Part shown: positions 36,744-46,773 of the stretch, one piece after another
How the letters are laid out: each line of letters starts with the position of its first letter
How positions within the stretch are numbered: the first letter of the stretch is position 1
Source of the DNA: Staphylococcus kloosii
GTDB taxonomy: Bacteria; Bacillota; Bacilli; Staphylococcales; Staphylococcaceae
Assembly (NCBI RefSeq): GCF_003019255.1
Contig: NZ_CP027846.1
Span: forward strand, 1,922,001-1,986,000
Direction: 5' to 3'
Length of the DNA: 64,000 nucleotides
Notes under the pieces: model-generated
What the model was told of the DNA's origin: nothing
Seen by the model: only the letters and a program-made list of their open reading frames with translations
Databases searched by the model: none
Position numbers and translations under genes: made by a program

Positions 36744-38387
36744 TTATTCTACTGCAAATAAATATGGATAAACGGGTTGTTGACCGTCATGTTGATCTAT
36801 TTCAATTTCAGGATATTTCGCTTCTAACCAATCGATTGTTTGTTCAGTATTATCACTCGTAGCTTCTGCGCCTGCAATAATAGTAATAATTTCACTATCT
36901 TCTTCAATCATGTTAGCTAACAATGCTTTGATAGCTTCAACTTGATTAGCATGTGTAGCTACAATTTTATCCTCTTGCAAACCAATAAAGTCATTTTCTT
37001 TAACGTCCACGCCATCAATTTTTGTATCTCTTACCGCGTAAGTTATAGCACCCGACTTAACAGTTTCAAGTGATTGAATCATACGTTCTTTATTATCCTC
37101 TAAGCTATCATTACTGTCTAAATTGAACAGTGCTGCTATACCTTGTGGAATTGATTTTGTAGGTATAACGACTGCTTCAGCATCAACTAAATCTGCTGCT
37201 TGTTCACTCGCCATTAATATATTTTTATTATTAGGTAAAATTATCGCACGTTTGCATTGTGTTTGTTCAATAACTTTGACGATATCTTGAGTAGAAGGGT
37301 TCATCGTTTGACCACCACTAATAACATTAGTAGCACCCATCGATTTAAATAATTCAGAAATACCTTCGCCCATTGAAATCGTAATTATTGCTGTATCAAC
37401 CGTTTCAGACTTAGGTTGATTATGTTGTTCTTTTCTTAACACTTCTCTATGTTGTTCTCTCATGTTTTCAACTTTAAGTTTAATTAATTCACCGTATTGT
37501 TGTCCATAATTAAATACTTCACCTGGTTTTTCAGTATGAACATGTACTTTGACAATTTCATCGTCATTAATTACGAGTAATGAATCACCAAATTTACTCA
37601 TATCTTCTCTAAATTCATTTTCATCAAATTCTTTTAGCTGACTATCAAATCGTACCATCATTTCAGTACAATATCCGTACTTTATATCATCCGTACTAAT
37701 GACACCATGAAAGTCGTGTGCTTCATGAACAATTGGATCTGTTCCAACTTTGGCTTTATTGCTAGCAATTGTTTCACCTTTAAGCGCACTTAAAAATCCT
37801 TCATAAATAAGTACTAAACCTTTGCCACCACTATCTACGACACCCACTTCTTTTAACACTGGCAATAAATTCGGTGTATTTTCTAATGATTTATTAGCTG
37901 CCTCAACTACATAAGTTAATAATTCAATGCAATCTTCGGTATGTTCCATTTTTTCTAACGCTGCAGCTCCTGCATCCTTAGCAACAGTTAAAATAGTACC
38001 TTCTACTGGTTTCATAATGGCATTGTATGCTGTTTTTACCCCAGATTGAATACTTTCAGCAAATTGTTTTGCGTCGATTGTTTCAAATTGTTCTAAATTT
38101 TGACAAAATCCTCTAAATATTTGTGATAGTATGACACCTGAGTTACCTCTTGCGCCCATTAACAATCCTTTAGCAAAAGTTTTACCTTGTTCGCCAATAT
38201 GCGTAGATAGATTTTGCTCAATCGCTTCTTTCCCTGAAGTCATTGTTAAATTCATGTTTGTTCCAGTATCACCATCTGGCACTGGATAAACATTTAGTGA
38301 ATCTACCAATTCTGCATTATTTGATAAATTTTGCGCTCCTTGAAAAATCATATCCGCAAATAATTTACCATCTATTATACGTACCAT
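36744..38387 (-). CDS. fakA: Fatty acid kinase subunit FakA (DAK2/DegV-like)
   Basis: FakA is the ATP-binding subunit that phosphorylates FakB-bound fatty acids and so feeds host fatty acids into phospholipid synthesis. The 547-residue protein has the DhaL/DAK2 nucleotide site (NVYPVPDGDTGTNMNLTM, then GARGNSGVILSQ) and the C-terminal FakB-interacting region (TISMGEGISELFKSMGA, ILPNNKNILMASEQA). The start may be GTG/ATG-like at 38387. It follows the Asp23-like gene by 14 bases. Confidence 0.95.
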   Translation of the reverse strand: MVRIIDGKLFADMIFQGAQNLSNNAELVDSLNVYPVPDGDTGTNMNLTMTSGKEAIEQNLSTHIGEQGKTFAKGLLMGARGNSGVILSQIFRGFCQNLEQFETIDAKQFAESIQSGVKTAYNAIMKPVEGTILTVAKDAGAAALEKMEHTEDCIELLTYVVEAANKSLENTPNLLPVLKEVGVVDSGGKGLVLIYEGFLSALKGETIASNKAKVGTDPIVHEAHDFHGVISTDDIKYGYCTEMMVRFDSQLKEFDENEFREDMSKFGDSLLVINDDEIVKVHVHTEKPGEVFNYGQQYGELIKLKVENMREQHREVLRKEQHNQPKSETVDTAIITISMGEGISELFKSMGATNVISGGQTMNPSTQDIVKVIEQTQCKRAIILPNNKNILMASEQAADLVDAEAVVIPTKSIPQGIAALFNLDSNDSLEDNKERMIQSLETVKSGAITYAVRDTKIDGVDVKENDFIGLQEDKIVATHANQVEAIKALLANMIEEDSEIITIIAGAEATSDNTEQTIDWLEAKYPEIEIDQHDGQQPVYPYLFAVE

Positions 38388-38401
38388 TATGTAATGTCCT
38401 C

Positions 38402-38773
38402 CTAATTGTCCTTACCATTATTAATTCTTAAACCTTGTACATGTATATTTATAGCATTAATTTTTACTTTTAAAGATTGTTCTAACGTATATTTTACCGT
38501 CGCTTGTACATTACTAGCTACTTCTGAAATTTTCACGCCATAGCTTACAATAACATACATATCAACGTTGATACTGTCATTTGTGCTATGAATAACTATA
38601 CCTTTAGCATAATTTTCACGGCCTAATATTTCAGCTATGCCATCTCTAACTTGTTGTTTGGATGCCATTCCAACAATGCCATAACACTCAACAACTTTGC
38701 TACCAACTACAGTAGCGATAACATCATTAGAAATATCTATGTTCCCGTAATCATTGTTTATTTCCAATGTCAT
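38402..38773 (-). CDS. Asp23/Gls24-family protein (YloU-like)
   Basis: A 123-residue Asp23-family protein, regularly found before fakA in Firmicutes; it is a small cytoplasmic envelope-stress-related protein of unclear biochemical role. Family motifs are NDVIATVVGSKVVECYGIVGM and INVDMYVIVSYGVKISEVA. I chose ATG 38773 because GGAGGGT lies just upstream; the frame extends to 38815. It is divergent from rpmB. Confidence 0.9.
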   Translation of the reverse strand: MTLEINNDYGNIDISNDVIATVVGSKVVECYGIVGMASKQQVRDGIAEILGRENYAKGIVIHSTNDSINVDMYVIVSYGVKISEVASNVQATVKYTLEQSLKVKINAINIHVQGLRINNGKDN

Positions 38774-39014
38774 TGTCGTTACCCTCCAATTTGTGTAGTA
38801 ATTGTTTCGTTTCATTTTTGCTTTGCGTCAATAAAGATATGCAACCGCTAATTGTTACAATATTTCATTTCGCATTATTATAGCATATTTTGTTACATCT
38901 AAAAGCAAAATAGTCAATAATATTAAAATTTATTGCTTTGATTTATTAAATATGGTACATTTATCAAGTATGTAGTAGATACGTGTATTTATATTTATTA
39001 AAGGAGGTACTTTC

Positions 39015-39203
39015 ATGGGCAAACAATGTTACGTAACAGGTCGTAAAGCTTCAACTGGTAACAATCGTTCACACGCTTTAAACGCTACGAAACGTAGATG
39101 GAATGCTAACCTTCAAAAAGTTAGAATTCTTGTAGACGGAAAACCTAAAAAAGTTTGGGTTTCTGCACGTGCTTTAAAATCTGGTAAAGTTACTAGAGTT
39201 TAA
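39015..39203 (+). CDS. rpmB: 50S ribosomal protein L28
   Basis: L28 is a small 50S protein. The 62-residue product begins GKQCYVTGRKASTGNNRSHA and has the KVRILVDGKPKKVWVSARAL core. It lacks the zinc-binding cysteine set that some L28 paralogues carry. AAAGGAGG lies upstream. It stands alone on the plus strand, with a terminator 18 bases downstream. Confidence 0.98.
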   Translation: MGKQCYVTGRKASTGNNRSHALNATKRRWNANLQKVRILVDGKPKKVWVSARALKSGKVTRV

Positions 39204-39220
39204 TAAATATAATGCACAAT

Positions 39221-39256
39221 AAAGACCAATCCTTATGTGGAGGATTGGTCTTTTTT
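39221..39256. terminator. Terminator between rpmB and thiN
   Basis: A 13-bp stem (39221-39233 with 39241-39253) is followed by TTTTTT on the plus strand; it may also serve thiN on the other strand. Confidence 0.9.
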
Positions 39257-39261
39257 ATTTG

Positions 39262-39900
39262 TCATTTATCCGTTGATTGTATCATTAGGACTGCGCCTTC
39301 ATGTAGTTCAACGACGCCTGATTGCCCATCCAACTCATTAGATATAGTTAATGTAGAACCTTGTTCTAAATTTTGATGCTCTAACGGATATTTAAAATTG
39401 ATTAATGAAATAGATGTAGGATAATTAACGGGTATAAAGGAAACATATTTAAAGTTTGCTTGCTGTTGTATATTGTAACAACCAGCAGTTAAATATTGTA
39501 TTACATTTTGTTGATCAATAATAATTATTTTTACATTTAATCGCTGATATTCAGGTTTTTCCAGAATTTGTAATGCGCCCATAAAATGGTCTAACCTACC
39601 ACCAGTGGCACCATAAATATGAATTTCTAAAAAACCACGTTGTACGGCTTCTTCAACGGCTATTGCTAAATCCGTATCATCTTTTTCTGCTTTAACCGGA
39701 TTGATGCCAAATTGGTCAGTTAATACTTGTCTTTCTTCATCATTAACCGAATCAAAATCGCCAATCGTAAATTCAGGTTCGATATTATTTTGATATAGAA
39801 TTAAAGCGCCTCGATCTACGCCACCCCATTTTTCTTCACTTTTATTATTTAATAAATGCTCGGGCGTGTTTCTATCGCTACACAATAAGTTTATATGCAT
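39262..39900 (-). CDS. thiN: Thiamine pyrophosphokinase
   Basis: It transfers pyrophosphate from ATP to thiamine, making TPP. The 212-residue product has the family motifs GGVDRGALIL, TIGDFDSV, EKDDTDLAIAVEEA and GATGGRLDHFMGAL, which hold the ATP/magnesium site. It lies four bases after rpe, as last gene of a rsgA-rpe-thiN run. Confidence 0.94.
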   Translation of the reverse strand: MHINLLCSDRNTPEHLLNNKSEEKWGGVDRGALILYQNNIEPEFTIGDFDSVNDEERQVLTDQFGINPVKAEKDDTDLAIAVEEAVQRGFLEIHIYGATGGRLDHFMGALQILEKPEYQRLNVKIIIIDQQNVIQYLTAGCYNIQQQANFKYVSFIPVNYPTSISLINFKYPLEHQNLEQGSTLTISNELDGQSGVVELHEGAVLMIQSTDK

Positions 39901-39904
39901 AACA

Positions 39905-40549
39905 TCATCCTTTTAACTGTTTTACTGCATCATTGTAATTTTGATGTCCAAAGAAGTATGAACCAGCAACTAACATCGTTGCACCATTTTCAATAACCTT
40001 ATCTACTGTCTTATCGTTAATACCACCATCAACTTCAATATCAAATGTTAAATTATTGGCTGATTTAACGCTAGATAGTTGTTTTAATTTCGTTACTGTT
40101 GAATCGATAAACGCTTGGCCACCAAAACCTGGATTCACCGTCATTACTAATACATAGTCGACCATATCGATGACAGGTAGAATTGATTCTACTGGTGTAC
40201 CTGGATTGATGACAACACCAGCTTTTTTCTTAGCATTTTTGATTTGTTGAATTACTCTATGTATATGTGGCGTTGCTTCGACATGAACAGAAATCATATC
40301 CGCACCACTGTCTGCAAATAATTCAATATATTTTTCAGGTGATTCAATCATTAAATGCACATCTATAGGTAAAGATGTACCTTTACGAACTGCTTCAAGA
40401 ACAGGTATGCCTATTGAAATGTTAGGAACAAATTGACCATCCATTACGTCAAAATGAACGCCATCCACGCCTGCTGCTTCTAAGTTTGCTAACTCTTCAT
40501 TTAAATTTAAAAAATCTGCTGATAATAGAGATGGGAATATCTTTGCCAT
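39905..40549 (-). CDS. rpe: Ribulose-phosphate 3-epimerase
   Basis: Rpe interconverts ribulose-5-phosphate and xylulose-5-phosphate in the pentose phosphate pathway. The 214-residue TIM barrel has SLLSADF, HFDVMDGQFVPNIS, DVHLMI, VMTVNPGFGGQ and EVDGGI, covering the metal and catalytic residues. It starts directly after the rsgA stop. Confidence 0.97.
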   Translation of the reverse strand: MAKIFPSLLSADFLNLNEELANLEAAGVDGVHFDVMDGQFVPNISIGIPVLEAVRKGTSLPIDVHLMIESPEKYIELFADSGADMISVHVEATPHIHRVIQQIKNAKKKAGVVINPGTPVESILPVIDMVDYVLVMTVNPGFGGQAFIDSTVTKLKQLSSVKSANNLTFDIEVDGGINDKTVDKVIENGATMLVAGSYFFGHQNYNDAVKQLKG

Positions 40550-41425
40550 TTAATATCTTTCCTTTCTGTTACTAATCTCGTTAAACAATTGAACATAATG
40601 ATCATATCTAAATTGAGCAAGATTGCCTTGAGCCAATTCTTCTTTTACATTACATTTTGGCTCATTAATGTGATTACAATCTCTAAATTTACATGATTCG
40701 CCAAATTCATTAATATCTATAAAATATTCTTTTACTTCATTTTTTTGAATGTGGTCAAAATCTAAAGCGCTAAATCCTGGGGTATCTGCAATAAAACCAT
40801 TACTTCTTTCAAATAACTCAACATGGCGTGTTGTATGTCGACCACGATTCAATGATTTAGAAATATGTTGTGTTTCAAGTTGTAATTCAGGAAAATAATG
40901 ATTTAACAATGTAGATTTCCCAACTCCTGACTGTCCACTTAATACTGCTAAACCTTCTCCCCATTCATTAAATATTGTGTCAATATTACTATCTTTGCCG
41001 ATAAATTGAATTTGATATCCTATCTCAGCATAAGTAGCAAGTTGTTGCTGAATGTTTTGTTGTACTTCTGACGTCGCTAAATCTTTTTTAGTAATTAAAA
41101 TTTGAGGACGTAAATGATATGAATGTGCTATAACTAAAAACCTATCTAATAATTGCGTTGAAAAATCAGGTTCTACTGCACTCATCACGATAATTAAGTG
41201 ATCAATATTACTCACCGGTGGTCTCTTCAATTCGTTTTTTCGTTCATGTATATGTTGAATATAACCTTCTGTTTTGTTTTCAACATCAAAGTCCACGACA
41301 TCACCAACTATCGGAGAAAACTTATTTTTTCTAAATAAACCTCGCGGCTTTGTATCATACATTTCTCCTTGTACATCAACACGATATACACCACTTAGCG
41401 ATTTAATGATACGTCCAGTTTTCAA
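40550..41425 (-). CDS. rsgA: Small ribosomal subunit biogenesis GTPase RsgA
   Basis: RsgA is a circularly permuted GTPase that checks 30S maturation. The protein has an N-terminal OB fold, then G4 (ITKKD) before G1 (LSGQSGVGKST) and G3 (ADTPGF), and a C-terminal zinc site (CKFRDCNHINEPKC). I place the start at TTG 41425 because AGAGGTG lies upstream and S. aureus RsgA begins KTGRI; an ATG at 41443 is the frame limit. It is separated from pknB by a strong hairpin. Confidence 0.94.
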   Translation of the reverse strand: MKTGRIIKSLSGVYRVDVQGEMYDTKPRGLFRKNKFSPIVGDVVDFDVENKTEGYIQHIHERKNELKRPPVSNIDHLIIVMSAVEPDFSTQLLDRFLVIAHSYHLRPQILITKKDLATSEVQQNIQQQLATYAEIGYQIQFIGKDSNIDTIFNEWGEGLAVLSGQSGVGKSTLLNHYFPELQLETQHISKSLNRGRHTTRHVELFERSNGFIADTPGFSALDFDHIQKNEVKEYFIDINEFGESCKFRDCNHINEPKCNVKEELAQGNLAQFRYDHYVQLFNEISNRKERY

Positions 41426-41507
41426 ATTTGCACCTCTTTTCATTACTATTACTTTTCTTATTATAGCAAAGCATAGTTATTTTAAATAATAAATAACCTA
41501 TAAATAA

Positions 41508-41563
41508 AACAAAAGAGGTAAGACAAATTTTAATAATGACTATTAAAACTTGTCTAAACCTCT
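41508..41563 (-). terminator. Terminator or attenuator between pknB and rsgA
   Basis: On the minus strand AGAGGTTTAGACAAGTTTTAATA pairs almost throughout with TATTAAAATTTGTCTTACCTCT and is followed by TTTTGTTTTATT. It would separate the kinase operon from rsgA-rpe-thiN. Confidence 0.85.
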
Positions 41564-41571
41564 ATTTACAA

Positions 41572-43617
41572 TTAAAAATCATATGGAATATCTTTGTCTG
41601 ACACTACTTTGTCATCCACTCGAACTGTATAACCTGCCGTTTTTCCTTTAGCAATCTTCATCGGAATTTTAATTGTTTTATCGTCTTTAATTTTATAAGT
41701 TTGAGCTACCGATGATCCAGAGTTATCTTTATCTCTAATATATACTTTTACTTCTTGGCTTTTATCGTCTTTACCAGTATAAGGTACGACAACTGTTTGC
41801 GTATAAGTTTTAGTCATATCTTCATCGTCATCATCTTTACTCTTATCTTTGTCATCTTTTTTATCTGTCTTGTCTTTGTCGTCATCATCTTTTTTCTCTT
41901 TACCTTTAGAGACAACAAAGGAGATTGTAGAACCTTCATCGACTTCTTTATCTTTAGGTGACTGACTAATAACAGATCCTTTACTAACGTGGTCGTCATT
42001 TTTTTCGGAAGTTACGACAACGTTAAAACCTTTATCTTCTAATTTAGACTGAGCATCTTTAAATGACTTGTCTTCAAAGTCCTCAACGTAAACTTGTTTA
42101 ACACCTAACGATTCCGTTAATTTAATATTGTTACTGCTTAATTTAACATTATTACCTGCCGCAATATTTTGCTTTTCAATTAATCCTTTGGCCATATTAT
42201 TTTTTGTATAAGCCCTATCTACTTTTACATTTTTAAAGCCTAAGTCCTTTAATTTTTTAACCGCTTCGTCTTTTGGCACGCCATATAATTGAGGCATTTT
42301 AGCCGTTTGTGGCCCTTTGGATAAGACAATATCAACTTTACTATTTTGTTTTAATCTCGAACCTTTTTTCGGTGTCGTTTTAATAATTTTATTTTCACCG
42401 TATTTATCACTATATGCACGAGATGTTTCACCTAATTTAAGCTTTTTCTGAGCTAAAATAGATTCTGCTTGTTTCTCTGTTTTACCAGATAAATTAGGTG
42501 TTTCTAAATATTTATTACCAAACATTCCCATAGCTACAAAGCTAAATAGACCGCAAAGTAATATAACTAAAATGAAAGCATAAAAAAACTTTTTCTTTTT
42601 CGATCTTTTTTTAGGAGGAACAGCAAAAATATGCTCTTCACTCGATTGGAACTTTTGGTGATCCACAATTGGAATTTGCATTGTCTGTTCAATATTATTG
42701 TTATCTTCTTGTCTGGCACGCTCTTTGATTTCATTTTTATCAAATTCCATCGTTGTCGTAGCCATATCTTCAGATACATATTTAGCTTCGTTAATGCGAT
42801 CGTCTGACAAAGCACTCTTTAAATCTTCTTGCATTTCATTAACAGATTGGTAACGATCTTTTTTATCTTTTTCCGTGGCTTTTAATACAACATTACTTAA
42901 CGCTTGAGGCACGTCCTTGCGCTGGTCAGTAGGGTTTGGCATATCGTCTTGAATATGTTTAATTGCGATGCTTATGGCATTTTCACCATTATAAGGAGGT
43001 TTGCCAACTAACATTTCATATAGTACGACACCAATAGAATAAATATCTGTACCACTGTCCGTAGATTCTCCGCGAGCTTGTTCTGGTGATAAGTATTGTA
43101 CTGTACCGAGTACATGATTCGTTTGCGTCATAGTCGTTTCGCTTAATGCTTTAGCGATACCAAAATCTAAAATCTTTAAAGTTTTATCTTTTTCGATTAA
43201 GATATTTTGCGGTTTGATATCTCTATGCACTATTCTAGTTTCATGAGCGTGTTTTATGCCTTCAATAATTTGTTCAGTAAAATTAATGATAGTTTGAATA
43301 TCTAACGGTTGATGATTCGCTATATATTCAGAAAGCGTTGGCCCATCAATATATTCCATAACTATGAAAAAACATTCATCATTTTCGGTTACGTCATACA
43401 CATTTACAATATTTTTATGAGCAAGTTGCGTTAAGTTATGTACTTCTCTTTCAAAACGCTCAATTGTTTCTTCTTTTTCATTTGCAGGGATAGAAATAGC
43501 TTTTATTGCAACTTTACGCTTTAAAATTGTGTCTTCAGCAAGATAGACAACACTCATCCCGCCGCCACCAAGTTTTTCAAGCACTTCATAACGGTCATTT
43601 ATTACTTTGCCTATCAT
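41572..43617 (-). CDS. pknB: PASTA-domain serine/threonine kinase (PknB/Stk1/PrkC)
   Basis: This membrane kinase senses peptidoglycan and lipid II fragments and phosphorylates cell-wall and regulatory proteins. The 681-residue protein has the N-terminal kinase with GGGGMSVVYLA, K39, HRD at 131-133 (HRDIKPQN) and DFG at 151-153. A transmembrane helix lies near 345-367 (FFYAFILVILLCGLFSF). Three PASTA repeats follow to about residue 578. A highly charged K/D-rich linker precedes a further C-terminal domain. It overlaps stp1 by four bases. Confidence 0.96.
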   Translation of the reverse strand: MIGKVINDRYEVLEKLGGGGMSVVYLAEDTILKRKVAIKAISIPANEKEETIERFEREVHNLTQLAHKNIVNVYDVTENDECFFIVMEYIDGPTLSEYIANHQPLDIQTIINFTEQIIEGIKHAHETRIVHRDIKPQNILIEKDKTLKILDFGIAKALSETTMTQTNHVLGTVQYLSPEQARGESTDSGTDIYSIGVVLYEMLVGKPPYNGENAISIAIKHIQDDMPNPTDQRKDVPQALSNVVLKATEKDKKDRYQSVNEMQEDLKSALSDDRINEAKYVSEDMATTTMEFDKNEIKERARQEDNNNIEQTMQIPIVDHQKFQSSEEHIFAVPPKKRSKKKKFFYAFILVILLCGLFSFVAMGMFGNKYLETPNLSGKTEKQAESILAQKKLKLGETSRAYSDKYGENKIIKTTPKKGSRLKQNSKVDIVLSKGPQTAKMPQLYGVPKDEAVKKLKDLGFKNVKVDRAYTKNNMAKGLIEKQNIAAGNNVKLSSNNIKLTESLGVKQVYVEDFEDKSFKDAQSKLEDKGFNVVVTSEKNDDHVSKGSVISQSPKDKEVDEGSTISFVVSKGKEKKDDDDKDKTDKKDDKDKSKDDDDEDMTKTYTQTVVVPYTGKDDKSQEVKVYIRDKDNSGSSVAQTYKIKDDKTIKIPMKIAKGKTAGYTVRVDDKVVSDKDIPYDF

Positions 43618-44357
43618 ACTTTGTCACCTTCAATCTCAGCGAGGACAAAACTTATATTATCATTTGAATCATTAGCTAATGCTACTTCTATTAATTTTGA
43701 GCCAATACTATCAATAGAATCGTTATCCTCGATAATTTCTTGAAGTTGATTATCTCTAACATAATCTGTTAGCCCATCAGAGTTTAATATAAGATAATCA
43801 TAATAGTTAAAGCGTTTAACAAAAATATCTGGTGATACTAATTTATCTGTGCCCATAACTTTAGTAATAATGTTACGTTGTGGATGACTGAATGCTTCTT
43901 CTTCAGTAATTTGACCAATCATTACTAGATGATTAACGAATGAATGATCACTTGTAATTTGTTCAACATCTCGACTATTGACTAAATAAGCACGAGAGTC
44001 TCCTATATTTGCAACAACGATATAATCGTCAAATACTAATGCACAAACACATGTCGTTCCCATGCCACTATACTCAGGACGATCAATAGATAACTGATAA
44101 AGCTCGCGATTAATATTTTTTAACGTCGAACGTAACCAATCTTCAGCTTGATGTGCTTCTATTAAGTTTTCTTCCTCAAAGCGTTGTTGCAATTCTTTAG
44201 TTACGAATTGACTAGCCACTTCACCCGCTTGATGTCCACCCATGCCATCGCATAAAACTAATAGTTGTTGATTTGTTTTATTGTAAAATACGCCGCCCGC
44301 ATCTTCATTGTTTTCACGATATTGACCTTTGTCAGTATAAAATTGTGCTTTTAGCAT
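43614..44357 (-). CDS. stp1: PPM-type serine/threonine phosphatase Stp1
   Basis: Stp1 removes phosphate from PknB/Stk1 substrates. The 247-residue PP2C-family protein has metal-binding motifs DKGQYRENNEDA, LCDGMGGHQAGE, NIGDSRAYL, LNSDGLTDY and NDSNDNIS. It is translationally coupled to pknB (four-base overlap) and follows rlmN by seven bases, so the phosphatase and kinase are made together. Confidence 0.96.
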   Translation of the reverse strand: MLKAQFYTDKGQYRENNEDAGGVFYNKTNQQLLVLCDGMGGHQAGEVASQFVTKELQQRFEEENLIEAHQAEDWLRSTLKNINRELYQLSIDRPEYSGMGTTCVCALVFDDYIVVANIGDSRAYLVNSRDVEQITSDHSFVNHLVMIGQITEEEAFSHPQRNIITKVMGTDKLVSPDIFVKRFNYYDYLILNSDGLTDYVRDNQLQEIIEDNDSIDSIGSKLIEVALANDSNDNISFVLAEIEGDKV

Positions 44358-44364
44358 TTGAACT

Positions 44365-45459
44365 CTACCTCGTTTCTACTTGTCGTTCCTTAGCTCTTAA
44401 TTGACCACATGCAGCGTCAATGTCAGATCCTTGTTCTCTTCTAATAGTTGCATTAATACCTAAACGCTTAAGCTCTTTTTCAAATTTGAAAATATCTTCT
44501 TTCGGTGTCTTTACATAGTTACGCTCAGGAACGTGATTGACAGGTATTAAGTTAACATGACAATTTAAATCTTGAATTAAATGTGCTAATTCTCTTGCAT
44601 GTTCAAGCTGATCATTCACTCCACCAAATAGACCGTACTCAAATGTAATACGACGATTTGTTTTTTCTTGATAATATTCTATTGCTTCCATTAATTTCTC
44701 AACATTATATGCTCTATTAATAGGCATAAGTCGTGAACGAATTTCATCTTTCGCACCGTGTAAGCTTACGGCAAAATTAATTTGAATATCTTCTTCTGCA
44801 AAATCATAAATTCTAGGAATAATACCTGAAGTTGATACAGTTATATGACGTGCACCAATGTTTAAACCATTATCATCGTTAACGATTCTTAAGAAATCCA
44901 TCATTTCATCATAGTTTTCAAAAGGTTCACCGATACCCATAATAACGATTTGAGAAACACGTTCTTCTGTTTCATCTAATGCTTTTTGTACTGTTAAAAC
45001 CTGTGAAACGATTTCTCCAGCTTCAAGATTTCGTTTTAATCCACCTAAAGTAGAAGCACAGAATGTACAACCAATACGACAACCCACTTGTGTTGTTACA
45101 CAAACTGAATTTCCGTACTCATGTCTCATTAATACTGTCTCAATTGTATATCCATCTTGTAGTTCAAATAAAAACTTAATCGTACCATCTTTACTTTCTT
45201 GTTTTACTACTGTAGAAAGTGTTGTCATAACGAAATTTTCTTCTAATAATTCTCTTAAATCTTTAGATAAGTTTGTCATTTCGTCGAAACTATTGATACG
45301 CTTTTCGTATAACCATTCGAATATTTGTTTTGCTCTAAACTTTTGTTGCTTATGTTCTACCAACCAATCTTGCATCTCGTCATATCTTAAAGAGTAAATA
45401 GATTGTTTCTCAAAATCCGGTAAAAATTTATTTTTTTTCTTTTTTTCGGCTGTAATCAT
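44365..45459 (-). CDS. rlmN: 23S rRNA (A2503-C2) / tRNA A37 methyltransferase RlmN
   Basis: RlmN is a radical-SAM enzyme that methylates A2503 of 23S rRNA and A37 of some tRNAs. The 364-residue protein has the cluster cysteines C127, C131 and C134 (GCRIGCTFCAST), and the methyl-carrying cysteine is expected near C351 in DIDAACGQLRAKE. The relative Cfr has a different pattern of neighbours and is not indicated. It follows rsmB by three bases. Confidence 0.96.
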   Translation of the reverse strand: MITAEKKKKNKFLPDFEKQSIYSLRYDEMQDWLVEHKQQKFRAKQIFEWLYEKRINSFDEMTNLSKDLRELLEENFVMTTLSTVVKQESKDGTIKFLFELQDGYTIETVLMRHEYGNSVCVTTQVGCRIGCTFCASTLGGLKRNLEAGEIVSQVLTVQKALDETEERVSQIVIMGIGEPFENYDEMMDFLRIVNDDNGLNIGARHITVSTSGIIPRIYDFAEEDIQINFAVSLHGAKDEIRSRLMPINRAYNVEKLMEAIEYYQEKTNRRITFEYGLFGGVNDQLEHARELAHLIQDLNCHVNLIPVNHVPERNYVKTPKEDIFKFEKELKRLGINATIRREQGSDIDAACGQLRAKERQVETR

Positions 45460-45462
45460 AAA

Positions 45463-46773
45463 TTAGCTTTCCTTCCGTCTTATTTTAGTTATAAAGAAAC
45501 CATCGGAGTTGAAATCTTGGGGTAGTATTTGCATTGTTTTAACTTGCTCGCCTGTTCTCGGGTCTACAAATAGCTCAAATTCAAAGTCCTTATTATTTTT
45601 TAAAAATGTATAAATTACATTTTCATTTTCTAGCTGTTCTATTGTACATGTAGAATAAATCAATGTACCGCCAGGTTTAACGTTTGCTTTAACATTATCT
45701 AAAATAGCTAATTGTGTTTCGACAAGGCTATTTATTGTTGCTTTATTTTGTTCGTATTTAATTTCTGGCTTATGGCGTAACACACCCAAACCACTACATG
45801 GCGCATCAACTAAAATCTTATCATACACTTTATCATATTTTTCTGTGGCGTCGTGTGTATAGCTTAAAATGTTAGATAATCGTAATTTTTTGATATTAAA
45901 GTTAATCAAATCAATCTTATGTTCATGAATATCAGTAGCTTCTATTTGCCCTTGATTATCCATTAATTCTGCAAGATGACATGCTTTGCCACCTGGCGCA
46001 CTACACGCATCTAAAATTACATCTTTTTTTTCAGGTGCTACAATGCCACCTACTAACATTGAACTTTTATCTTGAATTGATACTAAGCCATCTTTAAACA
46101 TACGCGACTCAATAATTGGTTGACCACTGATATGCAAACAAATAGCAATATGTTGATCTTGTACTACTTCAAAACCATCTTTTTCTAGCCTTGAAATTGC
46201 ATCGTCGACGCTGATTCTTGTTGTATTGACTCTTACGGTTTGTTTAACTTTCTCTAGTTGAGACTGTGCAATCTCTTCAGTTTTTTCTATACCAAAATGC
46301 GTCGCCCAATGATCGACTAACCATTTAGGTAAACTATATTGAATTGCAATGCGTTTTTTAGCATCTGTGATTTCTTCAAATTTAGGTAGCTCACTGCGCA
46401 TAATATTACGTAAAATCCCATTTACTACATTACCGTTATGTGGGCCACCTTTATATTTAGCAATCTCTACCGCTTCATTAATGATGGCGTGCTCTGGAAT
46501 TTTATTTAAATAAACATATTGATAAATGCTCATCCATAATAATTGGCGCACCCACCCTTTAATTTTGGTTTGAACAAATGGCTTTAAAAAATAATCTAAC
46601 GTATATTTTCTCGCTAAAGTACCGTAAACTATCTCAGTATATAAATTTTTGTCAGCCCTATTCATTTCACTATTAGATAGCGTTTCGTTAATAATGATAT
46701 TGCTGTACGCTTTATCATTTATAATTGCTTGTAACGTGTCAAATGCATGTCGTCTTACAGATACTTCCGTCAT
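45463..46773 (-). CDS. rsmB: 16S rRNA (cytosine-967-C5)-methyltransferase RsmB (Sun)
   Basis: RsmB methylates C967 of 16S rRNA. The 436-residue protein has an N-terminal NusB-like helical domain, then the SAM methyltransferase with DACSAPGGKACHLAEL, VDAPCSGLGVLRHKPEIKY and YSTCTIEQLENE; the two catalytic cysteines lie in the last two motifs. It overlaps the fmt stop by four bases. Confidence 0.95.
   Translation of the reverse strand: MTEVSVRRHAFDTLQAIINDKAYSNIIINETLSNSEMNRADKNLYTEIVYGTLARKYTLDYFLKPFVQTKIKGWVRQLLWMSIYQYVYLNKIPEHAIINEAVEIAKYKGGPHNGNVVNGILRNIMRSELPKFEEITDAKKRIAIQYSLPKWLVDHWATHFGIEKTEEIAQSQLEKVKQTVRVNTTRISVDDAISRLEKDGFEVVQDQHIAICLHISGQPIIESRMFKDGLVSIQDKSSMLVGGIVAPEKKDVILDACSAPGGKACHLAELMDNQGQIEATDIHEHKIDLINFNIKKLRLSNILSYTHDATEKYDKVYDKILVDAPCSGLGVLRHKPEIKYEQNKATINSLVETQLAILDNVKANVKPGGTLIYSTCTIEQLENENVIYTFLKNNKDFEFELFVDPRTGEQVKTMQILPQDFNSDGFFITKIRRKES

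Noticed and set aside
44365..45459. Cfr-type antibiotic-resistance methyltransferase
   Set aside because: Gene order (rsmB-rlmN-stp1-pknB) and length match the housekeeping RlmN.
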